Positions 34,134-41,667 of a DNA stretch of 41,667 nt are shown here, one piece after another. Each line of letters starts with the position of its first letter. Within the stretch, counting starts at the first letter, position 1. The notes below the pieces were generated by a model. The model made no database searches and was not told the origin of the DNA. It saw only the letters and a list, made by a program, of their open reading frames with translations. Origin of the DNA: an uncultured Collinsella sp. (GTDB taxonomy: Bacteria > Actinomycetota > Coriobacteriia > Coriobacteriales > Coriobacteriaceae); assembly GCA_900752015.1 (NCBI GenBank), contig CAADTZ010000083.1:1-41667 (forward strand). The letters are read 5' to 3'. The translations under genes and the position numbers were made by a program.

Positions 34134-35156
34134 ATGATTGCAATTCTAAAGCAGAGCGCCAGCGACGAGGCCGTCAGCCATATTGTCAGCTGGATTGAGA
34201 AAAAAGGCCTGAAGACCGACGTCTCGCGCGGCGAGAACGAGACGATCATCGGCCTGGTGGGCGATACGACCAAGATCGACCCGTTCCTGCTCGAGTCTAT
34301 GGATGTCGTCGAGCGCGTGCAGCGCGTCTCCGAGCCTTTTAAGCGTGCCAACCGCAAATTCCACCCCGAGGATTCCGTCATCGACTGCGGCCACGGCGTC
34401 AAGATCGGCGGCGACCAGTTCCAGGTCATCGCCGGTCCCTGCTCCGTCGAGGGCGAGAACCTCATCCGCATCGCACGCCGCGTGAAGGCCGCCGGCGCCA
34501 CGATGCTGCGCGGTGGCGCCTACAAGCCCCGCACCTCCCCCTACGCCTACCAGGGCATGGGCCCCGCCGGCCTCGACCTGCTGTGCGAGGCGTCTGCCGA
34601 GCTCGACATGCCGATCGTCACCGAGATCATGGACCCACGCGACGTACAGGTCTTCTTGGACAAGAAGATTGACGTCATGCAGATCGGCGCCCGCAACGCC
34701 CAGAATTTTCCCCTGCTCAAGGAGGTCGGCAAGACCCAGACTCCGATCTTGCTTAAGCGCGGCATGTCCGGCACGATCGACGAGCTGCTCATGGCCGCCG
34801 AGTACATCATGAGCGAGGGCAACGACAACGTCATCCTGTGCGAGCGCGGTATCCGCACCTTCGAGACCCGCACCCGCAACACCTTCGACCTCAACGCCGT
34901 GCCGGTGCTGCACCACCTGTCGCACCTGCCCGTCGTCGCCGACCCCAGCCACGCCACCGGCTACACCCGCTACGTTGAGCCCATGGCGCTCGCTGCGACC
35001 GCCTGCGGTGCCAACGGTCTGGAGATCGAGGTCCACGACGAGCCGAGCCGCGCCTGGTCCGACGGCGCCCAGGCCCTCACCCCCGATCAGTTCGACGACA
35101 CCATGCGCCGCATCCGAGCCATCCGCGAGGTTGTCTGCCAAGAGACCATGGAGTAG
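34134..35156 (+). CDS. aroF: 3-deoxy-7-phosphoheptulonate (DAHP) synthase, type I-beta with N-terminal regulatory domain
   Basis: Condenses PEP and erythrose 4-phosphate, the first step of the shikimate pathway. In 340 residues, the N-terminal about 70 (MIAILKQSASDEAV, IIGLVGDTTKID) match the ferredoxin-like domain of Thermotoga-type DAHPS, which mediates feedback inhibition by Tyr or Phe in characterised members. The barrel has IAGPCSVEG, LRGGAYKPRTSPYAYQG, QIGARNAQNF, LLKRGMSGTI, ILCERGIRTFE and PVVADPSHATG, with metal ligands including the Cys of GPCS and the conserved His, Glu and Asp. The start at 34134 has GAGAGG six bases upstream; the open frame upstream is leader sequence. First gene of the operon; a putative attenuator precedes it. 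Confidence 0.95.
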   Translation: MIAILKQSASDEAVSHIVSWIEKKGLKTDVSRGENETIIGLVGDTTKIDPFLLESMDVVERVQRVSEPFKRANRKFHPEDSVIDCGHGVKIGGDQFQVIAGPCSVEGENLIRIARRVKAAGATMLRGGAYKPRTSPYAYQGMGPAGLDLLCEASAELDMPIVTEIMDPRDVQVFLDKKIDVMQIGARNAQNFPLLKEVGKTQTPILLKRGMSGTIDELLMAAEYIMSEGNDNVILCERGIRTFETRTRNTFDLNAVPVLHHLSHLPVVADPSHATGYTRYVEPMALAATACGANGLEIEVHDEPSRAWSDGAQALTPDQFDDTMRRIRAIREVVCQETME

Positions 35157-35158
35157 CC

Positions 35159-36073
35159 ATGGGTACGGTGAGAAACGCGCGCGTTAACCAGGGCGGCCCC
35201 AAGTGCGCCGGCATCGTCGGCCTTGGCCTCATCGGCGGCAGCTTTGCCCGCGGCTATGCACAGGCAGGCGTCCGCGTGCTGGCCTGGGACCCCGATGACG
35301 ATGTCATGACGGCCGCCAGCATGGGCACTGTCGCCGGAGAGCTCAACGACAAGACACTCGGCGAATGCGACATCATCGTCCTGGCCTGCTATCCCGAGGC
35401 ATGCATCGAGTGGCTCGAGGCGCACGCCCAGGCGCTCGCCGACGCCACCGACACCGACGCCATCATGGGCCCCGTGGTGATCGACACGGTGGGCGTCAAA
35501 GGCATCGTGTGCGAGCGCGCCTTTGAGCTTGCCCGCGAGAACGGCTTTTACTTTGTGGGCGCGCACCCCATGGCGGGCACGCAGTACTCGGGCTATGCGC
35601 ACTCCCGCGCCGACCTGTTCCAGGGCGCGCCACTCGTGCTCGTGCCGCCCGCGGTGGACGATGCGCTCAAACTGGAGCTTTTGGGCCAGGTGCGCGAGAT
35701 GGTCCGCCCCTTGGGCTTTGGCAAGTTCAGCGTGACCAGCGCCGCCGAGCACGACCGCGTCATCGCCTTCACGAGCCAGCTCGCACACGTCGTCTCAAAC
35801 GCCTACGTCAAAAGCCCGACCGCCCAGGTTCACCACGGGTTTTCGGCCGGTAGCTACCGCGACCTTACCCGCGTGGCGCACCTCAACCCCCAGATGTGGT
35901 CGGAACTCATGATCGACGACGCCGACGCGCTCGCCTTCGAGATTGACCATCTGATCGAGGCACTCGGAGCCTACAGCCGAGCGCTCAAAGACCACGACCA
36001 GCGCTATCTGGAGAACCTCCTTGCCGAGGGCGACCGTATCAAGCGCGCGCTCGACGACGAGGCCTCCCACTAA
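35159..36073 (+). CDS. tyrA: Prephenate dehydrogenase
   Basis: Oxidatively decarboxylates prephenate to 4-hydroxyphenylpyruvate, the Tyr branch. The 304-residue protein has an NAD(P)-binding Rossmann motif GIVGLGLIGGSFARG (about 18-32), then VVIDTVGVKG, FVGAHPMAGTQYSGY (substrate-site region with HPMAG) and the C-terminal helical part with TSQLAHVVSNAYV and SAGSYRDLTRVA. No fused chorismate mutase or clear ACT domain is seen. The ATG lies two bases past the aroF stop with GGAG overlapping that stop, so translation is coupled. Confidence 0.95.
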   Translation: MGTVRNARVNQGGPKCAGIVGLGLIGGSFARGYAQAGVRVLAWDPDDDVMTAASMGTVAGELNDKTLGECDIIVLACYPEACIEWLEAHAQALADATDTDAIMGPVVIDTVGVKGIVCERAFELARENGFYFVGAHPMAGTQYSGYAHSRADLFQGAPLVLVPPAVDDALKLELLGQVREMVRPLGFGKFSVTSAAEHDRVIAFTSQLAHVVSNAYVKSPTAQVHHGFSAGSYRDLTRVAHLNPQMWSELMIDDADALAFEIDHLIEALGAYSRALKDHDQRYLENLLAEGDRIKRALDDEASH

Positions 36074-36109
36074 ACCACCTATCACGCCAGGTCGAAAGGA
36101 CCGAAGCTT

Positions 36110-37216
36110 ATGGCGATTACCATCGATATCGACACTGCACGCCCCTACCAGGTGCATGTTGGCACGTTTTTGCTGGAGCAGGCGGGACCGCTCGTGCGCG
36201 CCACTGCTGGCGGCACCAAGGCCGTCATCGTGACGGACACCAACGTGGGCCCGCTCTACCAGATGCCCGTTAAGCAGAGCCTGGAGGCGTCAGGCTACGA
36301 GGTGAGCATCTGCACCTTCGAGGCCGGCGAGGCCCATAAGCGCGCCGAAACCTATGTTGCCATTTTGGAGTTTGTAGCCGAGCACGAGCTTTCGCGCTCT
36401 GACGTGATCGTGGCACTCGGCGGCGGTGTCGTGGGCGACGTGGCGGGCTTTGTGGCCGCCACCTACATGCGCGGCTGCAAGTTTGTGCAGATCCCGACGA
36501 GCCTGCTCGCCATGGTGGATTCGTCGGTGGGCGGCAAGACCGCCATCGACCTGGCTGCAGGCAAGAACTTGGCCGGTGCCTTTTGGCAGCCGAGCGTGGT
36601 TATCGCCGACGTGGGGTGCCTGGCCACCCTCACGCCCGAGCAGTTCGCCGACGGCTGCGGCGAGGTTGTGAAACACGCCGTGATCGCCGACCCGGAGCTT
36701 TTCGCCGAACTGGAGAAGACCCCGCTTACGCTTGAGCTACTCAACCGCGATGTGGCCCGCGTAGCGCTCATCATCGCCCGCAATATCGACATCAAGCGCG
36801 CCGTGGTCGTCGCCGACGAGCGCGAAACCAACCAGCGCAAGCTCCTCAACTTTGGACACAGCGCCGGACACGCCGTCGAGGCCTGCGAGCACTTTGAACT
36901 CGGACACGGCAACTGCGTGTCGATCGGCATGGGCATCATCACGCGCGCCGCGGCCCTGCACGGCGTTTGCGATGCTGCACTGCCCGGCCGTATTGAGGAG
37001 CTCTGCGCCCGCCACGGCCTCAAGACCCGCTGCGACCTCAATGCCGATGCCGTCTTTGCCGAGGCGCTCCACGACAAGAAGCGCGCGGGCGACACCATCG
37101 ACCTGGTGATTCCGCACGGCATTGGCCGCTGCAGCATCGACCGTACGCCGCTTTCCACTTTCCACGAACTCATTGCCGAGGGCCTCGGCCAGAAGGGAGA
37201 CGCATCCGCATGCTAG
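36110..37216 (+). CDS. aroB: 3-dehydroquinate synthase
   Basis: NAD- and metal-dependent cyclisation of DAHP to 3-dehydroquinate, second step of the pathway. In 368 residues, conserved segments are ALGGGVVGDVAGFVAATYMRG (NAD-binding), QIPTSLLAMVDSSVGGKTAID, NLAGAFWQP, CGEVVKHAVI and LLNFGHSAGHAVEA, with the metal ligands Glu (in GE.VKH), His (in FGH) and a later His in FELGHGNCVSIGM. The C-terminus, GDASAC, overlaps aroA by seven bases. Start ATG at 36110 with AAAGGA about ten bases upstream. Confidence 0.97.
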   Translation: MAITIDIDTARPYQVHVGTFLLEQAGPLVRATAGGTKAVIVTDTNVGPLYQMPVKQSLEASGYEVSICTFEAGEAHKRAETYVAILEFVAEHELSRSDVIVALGGGVVGDVAGFVAATYMRGCKFVQIPTSLLAMVDSSVGGKTAIDLAAGKNLAGAFWQPSVVIADVGCLATLTPEQFADGCGEVVKHAVIADPELFAELEKTPLTLELLNRDVARVALIIARNIDIKRAVVVADERETNQRKLLNFGHSAGHAVEACEHFELGHGNCVSIGMGIITRAAALHGVCDAALPGRIEELCARHGLKTRCDLNADAVFAEALHDKKRAGDTIDLVIPHGIGRCSIDRTPLSTFHELIAEGLGQKGDASAC

Positions 37217-38529
37217 CCCGCATCACCCCGTCCCCGCTTAAGGGCACCGTTCCCGCCATCGCGTCCAAGTCGATGGCGCATCGCCTGATCATCTGCGCCG
37301 CGCTTGCCAACGGCGAGACGCACGTTACCTGCAACACCACCTGCGCCGACATCGAGGCTACGGTGCGTTGCCTTACGGCACTGGGCGCTCGCATCGAGAC
37401 CGTCGAGGATGGCTTCCAGGTCCATCCCACTATGAAGAGTATTGAGTTTGGCCTGCTCAAGGCACTTGCCGGCGGAACGCTCGACTGCGGCGAAAGCGGC
37501 TCCACGCTCCGCTTTATGTTGCCCGTCGCCTGCGCGCTGGGCGCAGAAGCAACTTTTGTGGGTCAGGGACGCTTGGGCGCCCGCCCGCTGTCCCCGCTCT
37601 CGGACGAGATTATCGCCGCCGGCTGCGACCTGCAGGGTCTGGGCGGCTTTCCGCTCAAGACGAGCGGCCGCATGCGCCCGGGCACCTTTGTGCTGCCGGG
37701 CAATGTGAGCTCGCAGTACATCTCCGGCCTGCTGCTGGCAGCCCCGCTACTGGCCAAGCCCTCCTGCGTGCAGGTGACCGGCCTCATTGAGAGCCGCCCC
37801 TACATCAACCTGACGATCCAGGCCATGAAGGCCTTTGGCGTCGAGGTCAACGTCGAACGTATTCCGGCCAAGGACGGCCAGCCCGAAGTCACGAACTTCC
37901 GCGTGAGCAGCGGCTCGTACCGCACGCCCGGCAGCGTAGCCGTCGAGGGCGACTGGTCCAACGCCGCCTTTTGGCTGTGCGCCGGCGCCATCGGCACCGA
38001 CCCCATCACCGTCGAGGGCGTGTCGCTGAGCTCCGCACAGGGCGACCGCAACGTGCTTGCCGCGCTTTCGCGCTTTGGCGCCCGCATCGTGCGCTCCACC
38101 AACGCCGCCACCGTGCAGTCCGACAAGCTCGCCGGCTTTGAGATGAGCGCCCACGACATTCCCGACCTGGTGCCCGTTATCTCGGCCGTGGCCTCGCTGG
38201 CACAGGGCCGCACCTTTATCCGCGATTGCGCCCGTCTGCGTATCAAGGAATCCGACCGCCTGGCCACCACCACCCGCGAGCTCACCGCACTGGGTGCACA
38301 GGTACGCATTGCCGGTGACGACCTCATCATCAAGGGTGTCGACGCCTTTGCTGGCGGCGAGGTCGACTCGCACAACGATCACCGCATCGCCATGATGGCT
38401 GCCATCGCTGCGAGCCGCGCCGCTGGAGAGGTCGTGATCCACGGCGCCGAGGCCGTCAACAAGTCCTATCCCGATTTCTTCGACCACTACCGCCTGCTGG
38501 GCGGCAAGGTCACACTCGAGGAGGAATAG
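37210..38529 (+). CDS. aroA: 3-phosphoshikimate 1-carboxyvinyltransferase (EPSP synthase)
   Basis: Transfers the enolpyruvyl group from PEP to shikimate 3-phosphate. The 439-residue length is normal. Motifs are IASKSMAHRLIICAALA (substrate-binding Lys and Ser), CGESGSTLRFMLPVA in place of the enterobacterial NAGTAMRPL loop, GNVSSQYISGLLLAAPLL, the SDxxS-type region, VEGDWSNAAFWL, IPDLVPVISAVA and RLRIKESDRLATTTREL. The CGESGSTLRF form is typical of Gram-positive and clostridial-type enzymes. The ATG overlaps the aroB stop by seven bases, implying translational coupling. Confidence 0.97.
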   Translation: MLARITPSPLKGTVPAIASKSMAHRLIICAALANGETHVTCNTTCADIEATVRCLTALGARIETVEDGFQVHPTMKSIEFGLLKALAGGTLDCGESGSTLRFMLPVACALGAEATFVGQGRLGARPLSPLSDEIIAAGCDLQGLGGFPLKTSGRMRPGTFVLPGNVSSQYISGLLLAAPLLAKPSCVQVTGLIESRPYINLTIQAMKAFGVEVNVERIPAKDGQPEVTNFRVSSGSYRTPGSVAVEGDWSNAAFWLCAGAIGTDPITVEGVSLSSAQGDRNVLAALSRFGARIVRSTNAATVQSDKLAGFEMSAHDIPDLVPVISAVASLAQGRTFIRDCARLRIKESDRLATTTRELTALGAQVRIAGDDLIIKGVDAFAGGEVDSHNDHRIAMMAAIAASRAAGEVVIHGAEAVNKSYPDFFDHYRLLGGKVTLEEE

Positions 38530-38530
38530 C

Positions 38531-39628
38531 ATGTCCTCGACCTTTGGCAACGTCTTGCACTTAAGCATCTTCGGCCAATCGCACTCCCCCGCTATCGGCT
38601 GCTCGCTCGATGGCATCCCGGCGGGCATCGCCGTGGACCAGGAGGAGCTGCAGGCCTTCCTCGACCGTCGCGCCCCCGGTCGCGACGAGACCGCGACCAA
38701 ACGCCGCGAGGCCGACGCCGCCCACATCATCGCCGGTGTTGTCGATGGACATACCACCGGCGCGCCCATTGCAGCGATTATCGAGAACACCAACACGCGC
38801 TCCAAGGATTACTCCGAGCTGCGCCGCAAGCCCCGCCCTGGGCACGCAGACTTTCCGGCGCGTGTGAAGTACCACAACATGCACGACGTCGCCGGCGGCG
38901 GGCACTTCTCCGGCCGTCTGACGGCCCCTCTATGCATCGCCGGCGGGATCGCGCTGCAGGCGCTCGAGGCCCGCGGCATTCAGGTCATGGCGCACGTCGC
39001 GCAGATCGGCGGCATCTCCGACCTGCCGATGGACGATATGGTCTATCGTGAGGCCGACCGCAAGGCGATCCTTACGAACGATCTGCCGTGCATTGACGCC
39101 GCCGCAGCCGGCCGCATGCGCGAGGAGATTCTGGCCGCGCGCGACGAACTCGACAGCATCGGCGGCATCGTGGAGTGCGGCATTTACGGGCTTCCCGCGG
39201 GCATCGGTGACCCCATGTTCGACGGCATCGAGAACCGCATCGCGCAAATCGCGTTTGGCATTCCCGCCGTAAAGGGCGTGGAGTTTGGCATGGGCTTTGC
39301 CGTGGCCGCCATGCGCGGCAGCGAGAACAACGACCCGTATCGCATCGACGCCGAGACCGGCGGGATTGCGGTCGAGTCCAACAATGCCGGCGGCATCCTG
39401 GGCGGCATCTCCACCGGCGCGCCCGTCATGTGGCGCATGGCCGTAAAGCCGACGCCCTCCATTGGCCGCGAGCAGCAGACGGTGGACATGGACGCTATGG
39501 AAAATGCCGAGCTCTCGGTGCACGGCCGTCACGACCCCTGCATCGTCCCGCGCGCCGTCCCCGTTGCCGAAGCAGCCGCTGCCCTCGCGATTTGGGACGC
39601 CCTCCTAGAGGACGCCGCCCAGCTCTAA
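38531..39628 (+). CDS. aroC: Chorismate synthase
   Basis: Flavin-dependent elimination of phosphate from EPSP to give chorismate. In 365 residues, signatures are SIFGQSHSPAIGCSLDGIPAG at the N-terminus (HS site), RRAPGRDETATKRREAD, GHTTGAPIA, YSELRRKPRPGHADF, GGGHFSGRLTAPLCIAGGIA and ESNNAGGILGGISTGAPV, plus the second catalytic His in HGRHDPCIVPRAVPV. The ATG follows the aroA stop by one base with GAGGA upstream. A 136-base gap with a REP pair follows, unlike the tight spacing elsewhere in the operon. Confidence 0.97.
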   Translation: MSSTFGNVLHLSIFGQSHSPAIGCSLDGIPAGIAVDQEELQAFLDRRAPGRDETATKRREADAAHIIAGVVDGHTTGAPIAAIIENTNTRSKDYSELRRKPRPGHADFPARVKYHNMHDVAGGGHFSGRLTAPLCIAGGIALQALEARGIQVMAHVAQIGGISDLPMDDMVYREADRKAILTNDLPCIDAAAAGRMREEILAARDELDSIGGIVECGIYGLPAGIGDPMFDGIENRIAQIAFGIPAVKGVEFGMGFAVAAMRGSENNDPYRIDAETGGIAVESNNAGGILGGISTGAPVMWRMAVKPTPSIGREQQTVDMDAMENAELSVHGRHDPCIVPRAVPVAEAAAALAIWDALLEDAAQL

Positions 39629-39667
39629 AAATCTCTGGGGTCCAACTCCGGCCCCCACGCCCACCCA

Positions 39668-39743
39668 GTGATTTTTCTGGGACGGGGATTAAAAAGTCAT
39701 TAGTTACACAATGATTTTTTAATCCCCGTCCCAGAAAAATCAC
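39668..39743. repeat. Paired inverted REP elements (BIME-like) between aroC and pheA
   Basis: Two REP units head to head. 39668-39701 is complementary to 39710-39743 over 34 bases with one mismatch, around an 8-base centre AGTTACAC. Each unit has the core CTGGGACGGGGATT seen beside the RAYT gene. It ends about 20 bases before the pheA start. No T run follows, so it is not an intrinsic terminator; it could form a strong hairpin in the aro mRNA. Confidence 0.88.
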
Positions 39744-39764
39744 CGACACGTGAAAGGGGTCCCT

Positions 39765-40910
39765 ATGGACCTTGCTGACATCCGCCAGGCCATCGATGGT
39801 ATCGACACCACGCTCCTCAACAGCTTTGTCGAGCGTATGGACATTGCCACCGAGGTCGCCAAATCAAAGATCGAGATGGGCAAGGCCGTCTTTGACCCCA
39901 CCCGCGAGCGCTCAAAACTCAACAACCTCGCCAGCCGCGCGCCCGAGCGCTACGAGGCGCAGACCATCACCCTGTTCCGTCTCCTCATGAGCATGAGCAA
40001 AGCCGAGCAGCAGCGCTACATCAACGAGCTCAAGGGCATCACCGTCTCGCAAAAGGCCCACGCCACGGCTGCAGCCTCCGACACGCCCTTCCCTCAAACG
40101 GCCACCGTTGCCTGCCAGGGCGTGGAAGGTGCCTATAGCCAGATAGCCGCGTGCAAGCTCTTCGACGTGCCCGACATCGCGTTTTTCGAGACCTTCGAAG
40201 GCGTTATGCGCGCTGTGCGCGACGGCTTCTGCGAGTTTGGCGTGTTGCCCATCGAAAACTCAACTGCCGGATCGGTCAACGCCGTCTACGACCTGCTCGC
40301 CCAGTTCGATTTCCACATCGTGCGCTCGCTGCGCCTCAAGATCGACCACAATCTGCTCGTCAAACCCGGCACCAAGCTCGCGGACATACGCGAGGTCTAC
40401 AGCCACGGCCAGGCCATTGCCCAATGCGCCGGCTTTATCGAGCGCCACGGCCTGCATGCAACAAAGCACCCCAACACGGCCATGTCGGCCGAGATGGTCG
40501 CCAACTCCGAGCGCACCGATGTCGCCGCTATCGCCTCACGCAGCTGTGCCGCGCTATATGGACTCGAAGTACTGGAGCCCAACATTCAAGACTCGGACAA
40601 CAACTACACGCGCTTTGTCGTCATCAGTCGCGAACCGCGCGTCTACCCCGGCGCCAACCGCACCTCGCTCATGATCACCACGGCCAACGAGCCGGGCGCG
40701 CTCTATCGCGTACTCGAGCGCTTCTACGCGCTCAATATCAACCTCATCAAGCTCGAGAGCCGCCCCATCCCCGGGCACGACTTTGAGTTTATGTTCTACT
40801 TTGATCTGGACTGCCCCTTTGGCAGCAAGGCCCTCGACGACCTGCTCGACTCGATCGACGACGTATGCGAGAGTTTCACCTACTTTGGCAGCTACACGGA
40901 GGTGCTCTAG
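39765..40910 (+). CDS. pheA: Bifunctional chorismate mutase / prephenate dehydratase (P-protein)
   Basis: Converts chorismate to prephenate and on to phenylpyruvate. In 381 residues, the AroQ-type chorismate mutase is at about 1-90 (DLADIRQAIDGIDTTLL, VAKSKIEMGKAVFDPTRE). The dehydratase domain is at about 113-290, with GVEGAYSQIAA, LPIENSTAGSV and the catalytic NYTRF (TRF 282-284). A C-terminal ACT domain at about 298-380 has the allosteric GALYRVL and ESRP motifs, predicting feedback inhibition by Phe. The ATG at 39765 is preferred over an in-frame GTG at 39750, because AAAGGGG lies five bases upstream of the ATG. A REP pair lies just 5' of the gene. Confidence 0.96.
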   Translation: MDLADIRQAIDGIDTTLLNSFVERMDIATEVAKSKIEMGKAVFDPTRERSKLNNLASRAPERYEAQTITLFRLLMSMSKAEQQRYINELKGITVSQKAHATAAASDTPFPQTATVACQGVEGAYSQIAACKLFDVPDIAFFETFEGVMRAVRDGFCEFGVLPIENSTAGSVNAVYDLLAQFDFHIVRSLRLKIDHNLLVKPGTKLADIREVYSHGQAIAQCAGFIERHGLHATKHPNTAMSAEMVANSERTDVAAIASRSCAALYGLEVLEPNIQDSDNNYTRFVVISREPRVYPGANRTSLMITTANEPGALYRVLERFYALNINLIKLESRPIPGHDFEFMFYFDLDCPFGSKALDDLLDSIDDVCESFTYFGSYTEVL

Positions 40911-41667
40911 ATGACCGATACCGCCGCAACCCGCCCCTACGGCGTCTTGGGCCGCGTGCTGGGCCACAGCTACACCCCAACCATCTACAAGGAGCTCGCA
41001 GGGCTCGAGTACGTGCGCTTTGAGCGCGAGTCCGAGGATCTTGAGACTTTTATGACGGGCGACGAGTGGGAAGGCACCAACGTGACCATCCCCTACAAGC
41101 GTGCCGTCATGGAATACCTGGATGAGCTGAGCCCCCTGGCCGAGCGCATGGGCAACGTCAACACCATCACACGCCTACCTGACGGCCGCCTGCGCGGCGA
41201 CAACACAGACTACTTTGGCTTCCAATGCCTGGTCGAGGAGCTTGGCGTTGAGGTTGCCGGCAAGAAGGTCCTTGTGCTCGGTGCCACCGGTGGCGCGGGT
41301 ACTACGGCGAGCATGGTGCTCGACGACCTGGGCGCCATCGTCGTACCCGTGGGTCGCACGAGCGAGGTCAATTACGACAACATCGCGCAGCAATCCGATG
41401 CGGCACTGCTCGTCAACTGCACACCTGCCGGCATGTTCCCCCGCTGCCCCGACGCCCCCTGCACGCTCGAAGGACTCGATGCACTCGAGGGCGTCATCGA
41501 CATTGTCTACAACCCCGCCCGCACGGGTCTGATGCTCGAGGCCGAACGCCGCGGCATCCCCTGCATCGGCGGCCTGCTGATGCTCGTGGCCCAAGCGGCA
41601 CAGGCCGTCGAGCGCTATACCGGCCAAACCACCCCGCGCGAGCGCATCCTGGACGTAACGGAGCGTC
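40911..41667 (+). CDS. aroE: Shikimate dehydrogenase, 3' end beyond window
   Basis: NADPH-dependent reduction of 3-dehydroshikimate to shikimate. The first 252 codons are visible and open to the window edge. The N-terminal catalytic domain has GHSYTP (a variant of HSxSP), NVTIPYK with catalytic Lys63 and GDNTDYFGF with Asp100. The Rossmann domain follows with VLVLGATGGAGT, NCTPAGMFP, DIVYNPARTGLM and GGLLMLVAQAAQA near the end. The ATG abuts the pheA stop with GGAGGTG seven bases upstream. Almost a full-length dehydrogenase (about 270-280) is present; a C-terminal fusion, for example to shikimate kinase, cannot be excluded. Confidence 0.93.
   Translation, partial: MTDTAATRPYGVLGRVLGHSYTPTIYKELAGLEYVRFERESEDLETFMTGDEWEGTNVTIPYKRAVMEYLDELSPLAERMGNVNTITRLPDGRLRGDNTDYFGFQCLVEELGVEVAGKKVLVLGATGGAGTTASMVLDDLGAIVVPVGRTSEVNYDNIAQQSDAALLVNCTPAGMFPRCPDAPCTLEGLDALEGVIDIVYNPARTGLMLEAERRGIPCIGGLLMLVAQAAQAVERYTGQTTPRERILDVTER

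Overview
The window is GC-rich and densely packed with genes. It looks like a chromosomal housekeeping region of a Coriobacteriia actinobacterium, most likely Collinsella or a close relative. That assignment is an inference from several features: the rpsP-khpA-rimM-trmD operon, two-subunit glycyl-tRNA synthetase next to pyruvate phosphate dikinase and its regulator, rod-shape genes feeding into rplU-rpmA-obgE, many TTG starts, and apparently leaderless transcripts. No prophage, conjugative element or CRISPR array is visible, and no gene-free stretch exceeds 300 bases.

Layout: Positions 1-11641 are on the minus strand. Read in transcription order they hold rpsP, khpA, rimM, trmD, lepB, glyQ, glyS, the PPDK regulatory protein, ppdK, rplS, rnhB, yraN and the start of a yifB/comM-like gene. 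dinB (11843-13096, plus) is divergent from rpsP and is broken by one in-frame TAG. Next is a REP-associated tyrosine transposase (RAYT) flanked by inverted 35-base REP elements (13130-14050). From 33788 down to 14050 the minus strand carries, in transcription order, a P-type ATPase, a zinc-ribbon membrane protein, a cyclophilin, a TPR membrane protein, mreB, mreC, mreD, mrdA, rodA, a DUF697-like gene, a radical SAM protein and its partner, rplU, rpmA, obgE, nadD, yqeK and rsfS. A tRNA-Arg(CCG) at 33853-33929 (minus) marks the switch to the plus strand. There an aromatic amino acid operon runs to the window end: aroF, tyrA, aroB, aroA, aroC, pheA, aroE (3' cut off).

How the genes work together: the first block combines ribosome and tRNA maturation, protein export, glycine charging and PEP/pyruvate interconversion with its own regulator. 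The middle block combines lateral wall synthesis with large-subunit assembly (L21, L27, ObgE, RsfS) and NAD/nucleotide housekeeping. The last block covers most of the route from PEP and erythrose-4-phosphate to chorismate, then prephenate conversion toward Phe and Tyr.

Most interesting points: (1) an intrinsic terminator between the only visible rightward promoter and aroF, inside a candidate leaderless leader ORF and with a possible competing helix, which suggests transcription attenuation of the aro operon; (2) a REP/RAYT system whose inverted repeats flank the transposase, with a gene-less paired copy inside the aro operon between aroC and pheA; (3) an identical 14-base GUAA-loop hairpin just upstream of the ribosome binding sites of ppdK and of the gene for its regulator; (4) regularly spaced GGTAAA repeats upstream of ppdK.
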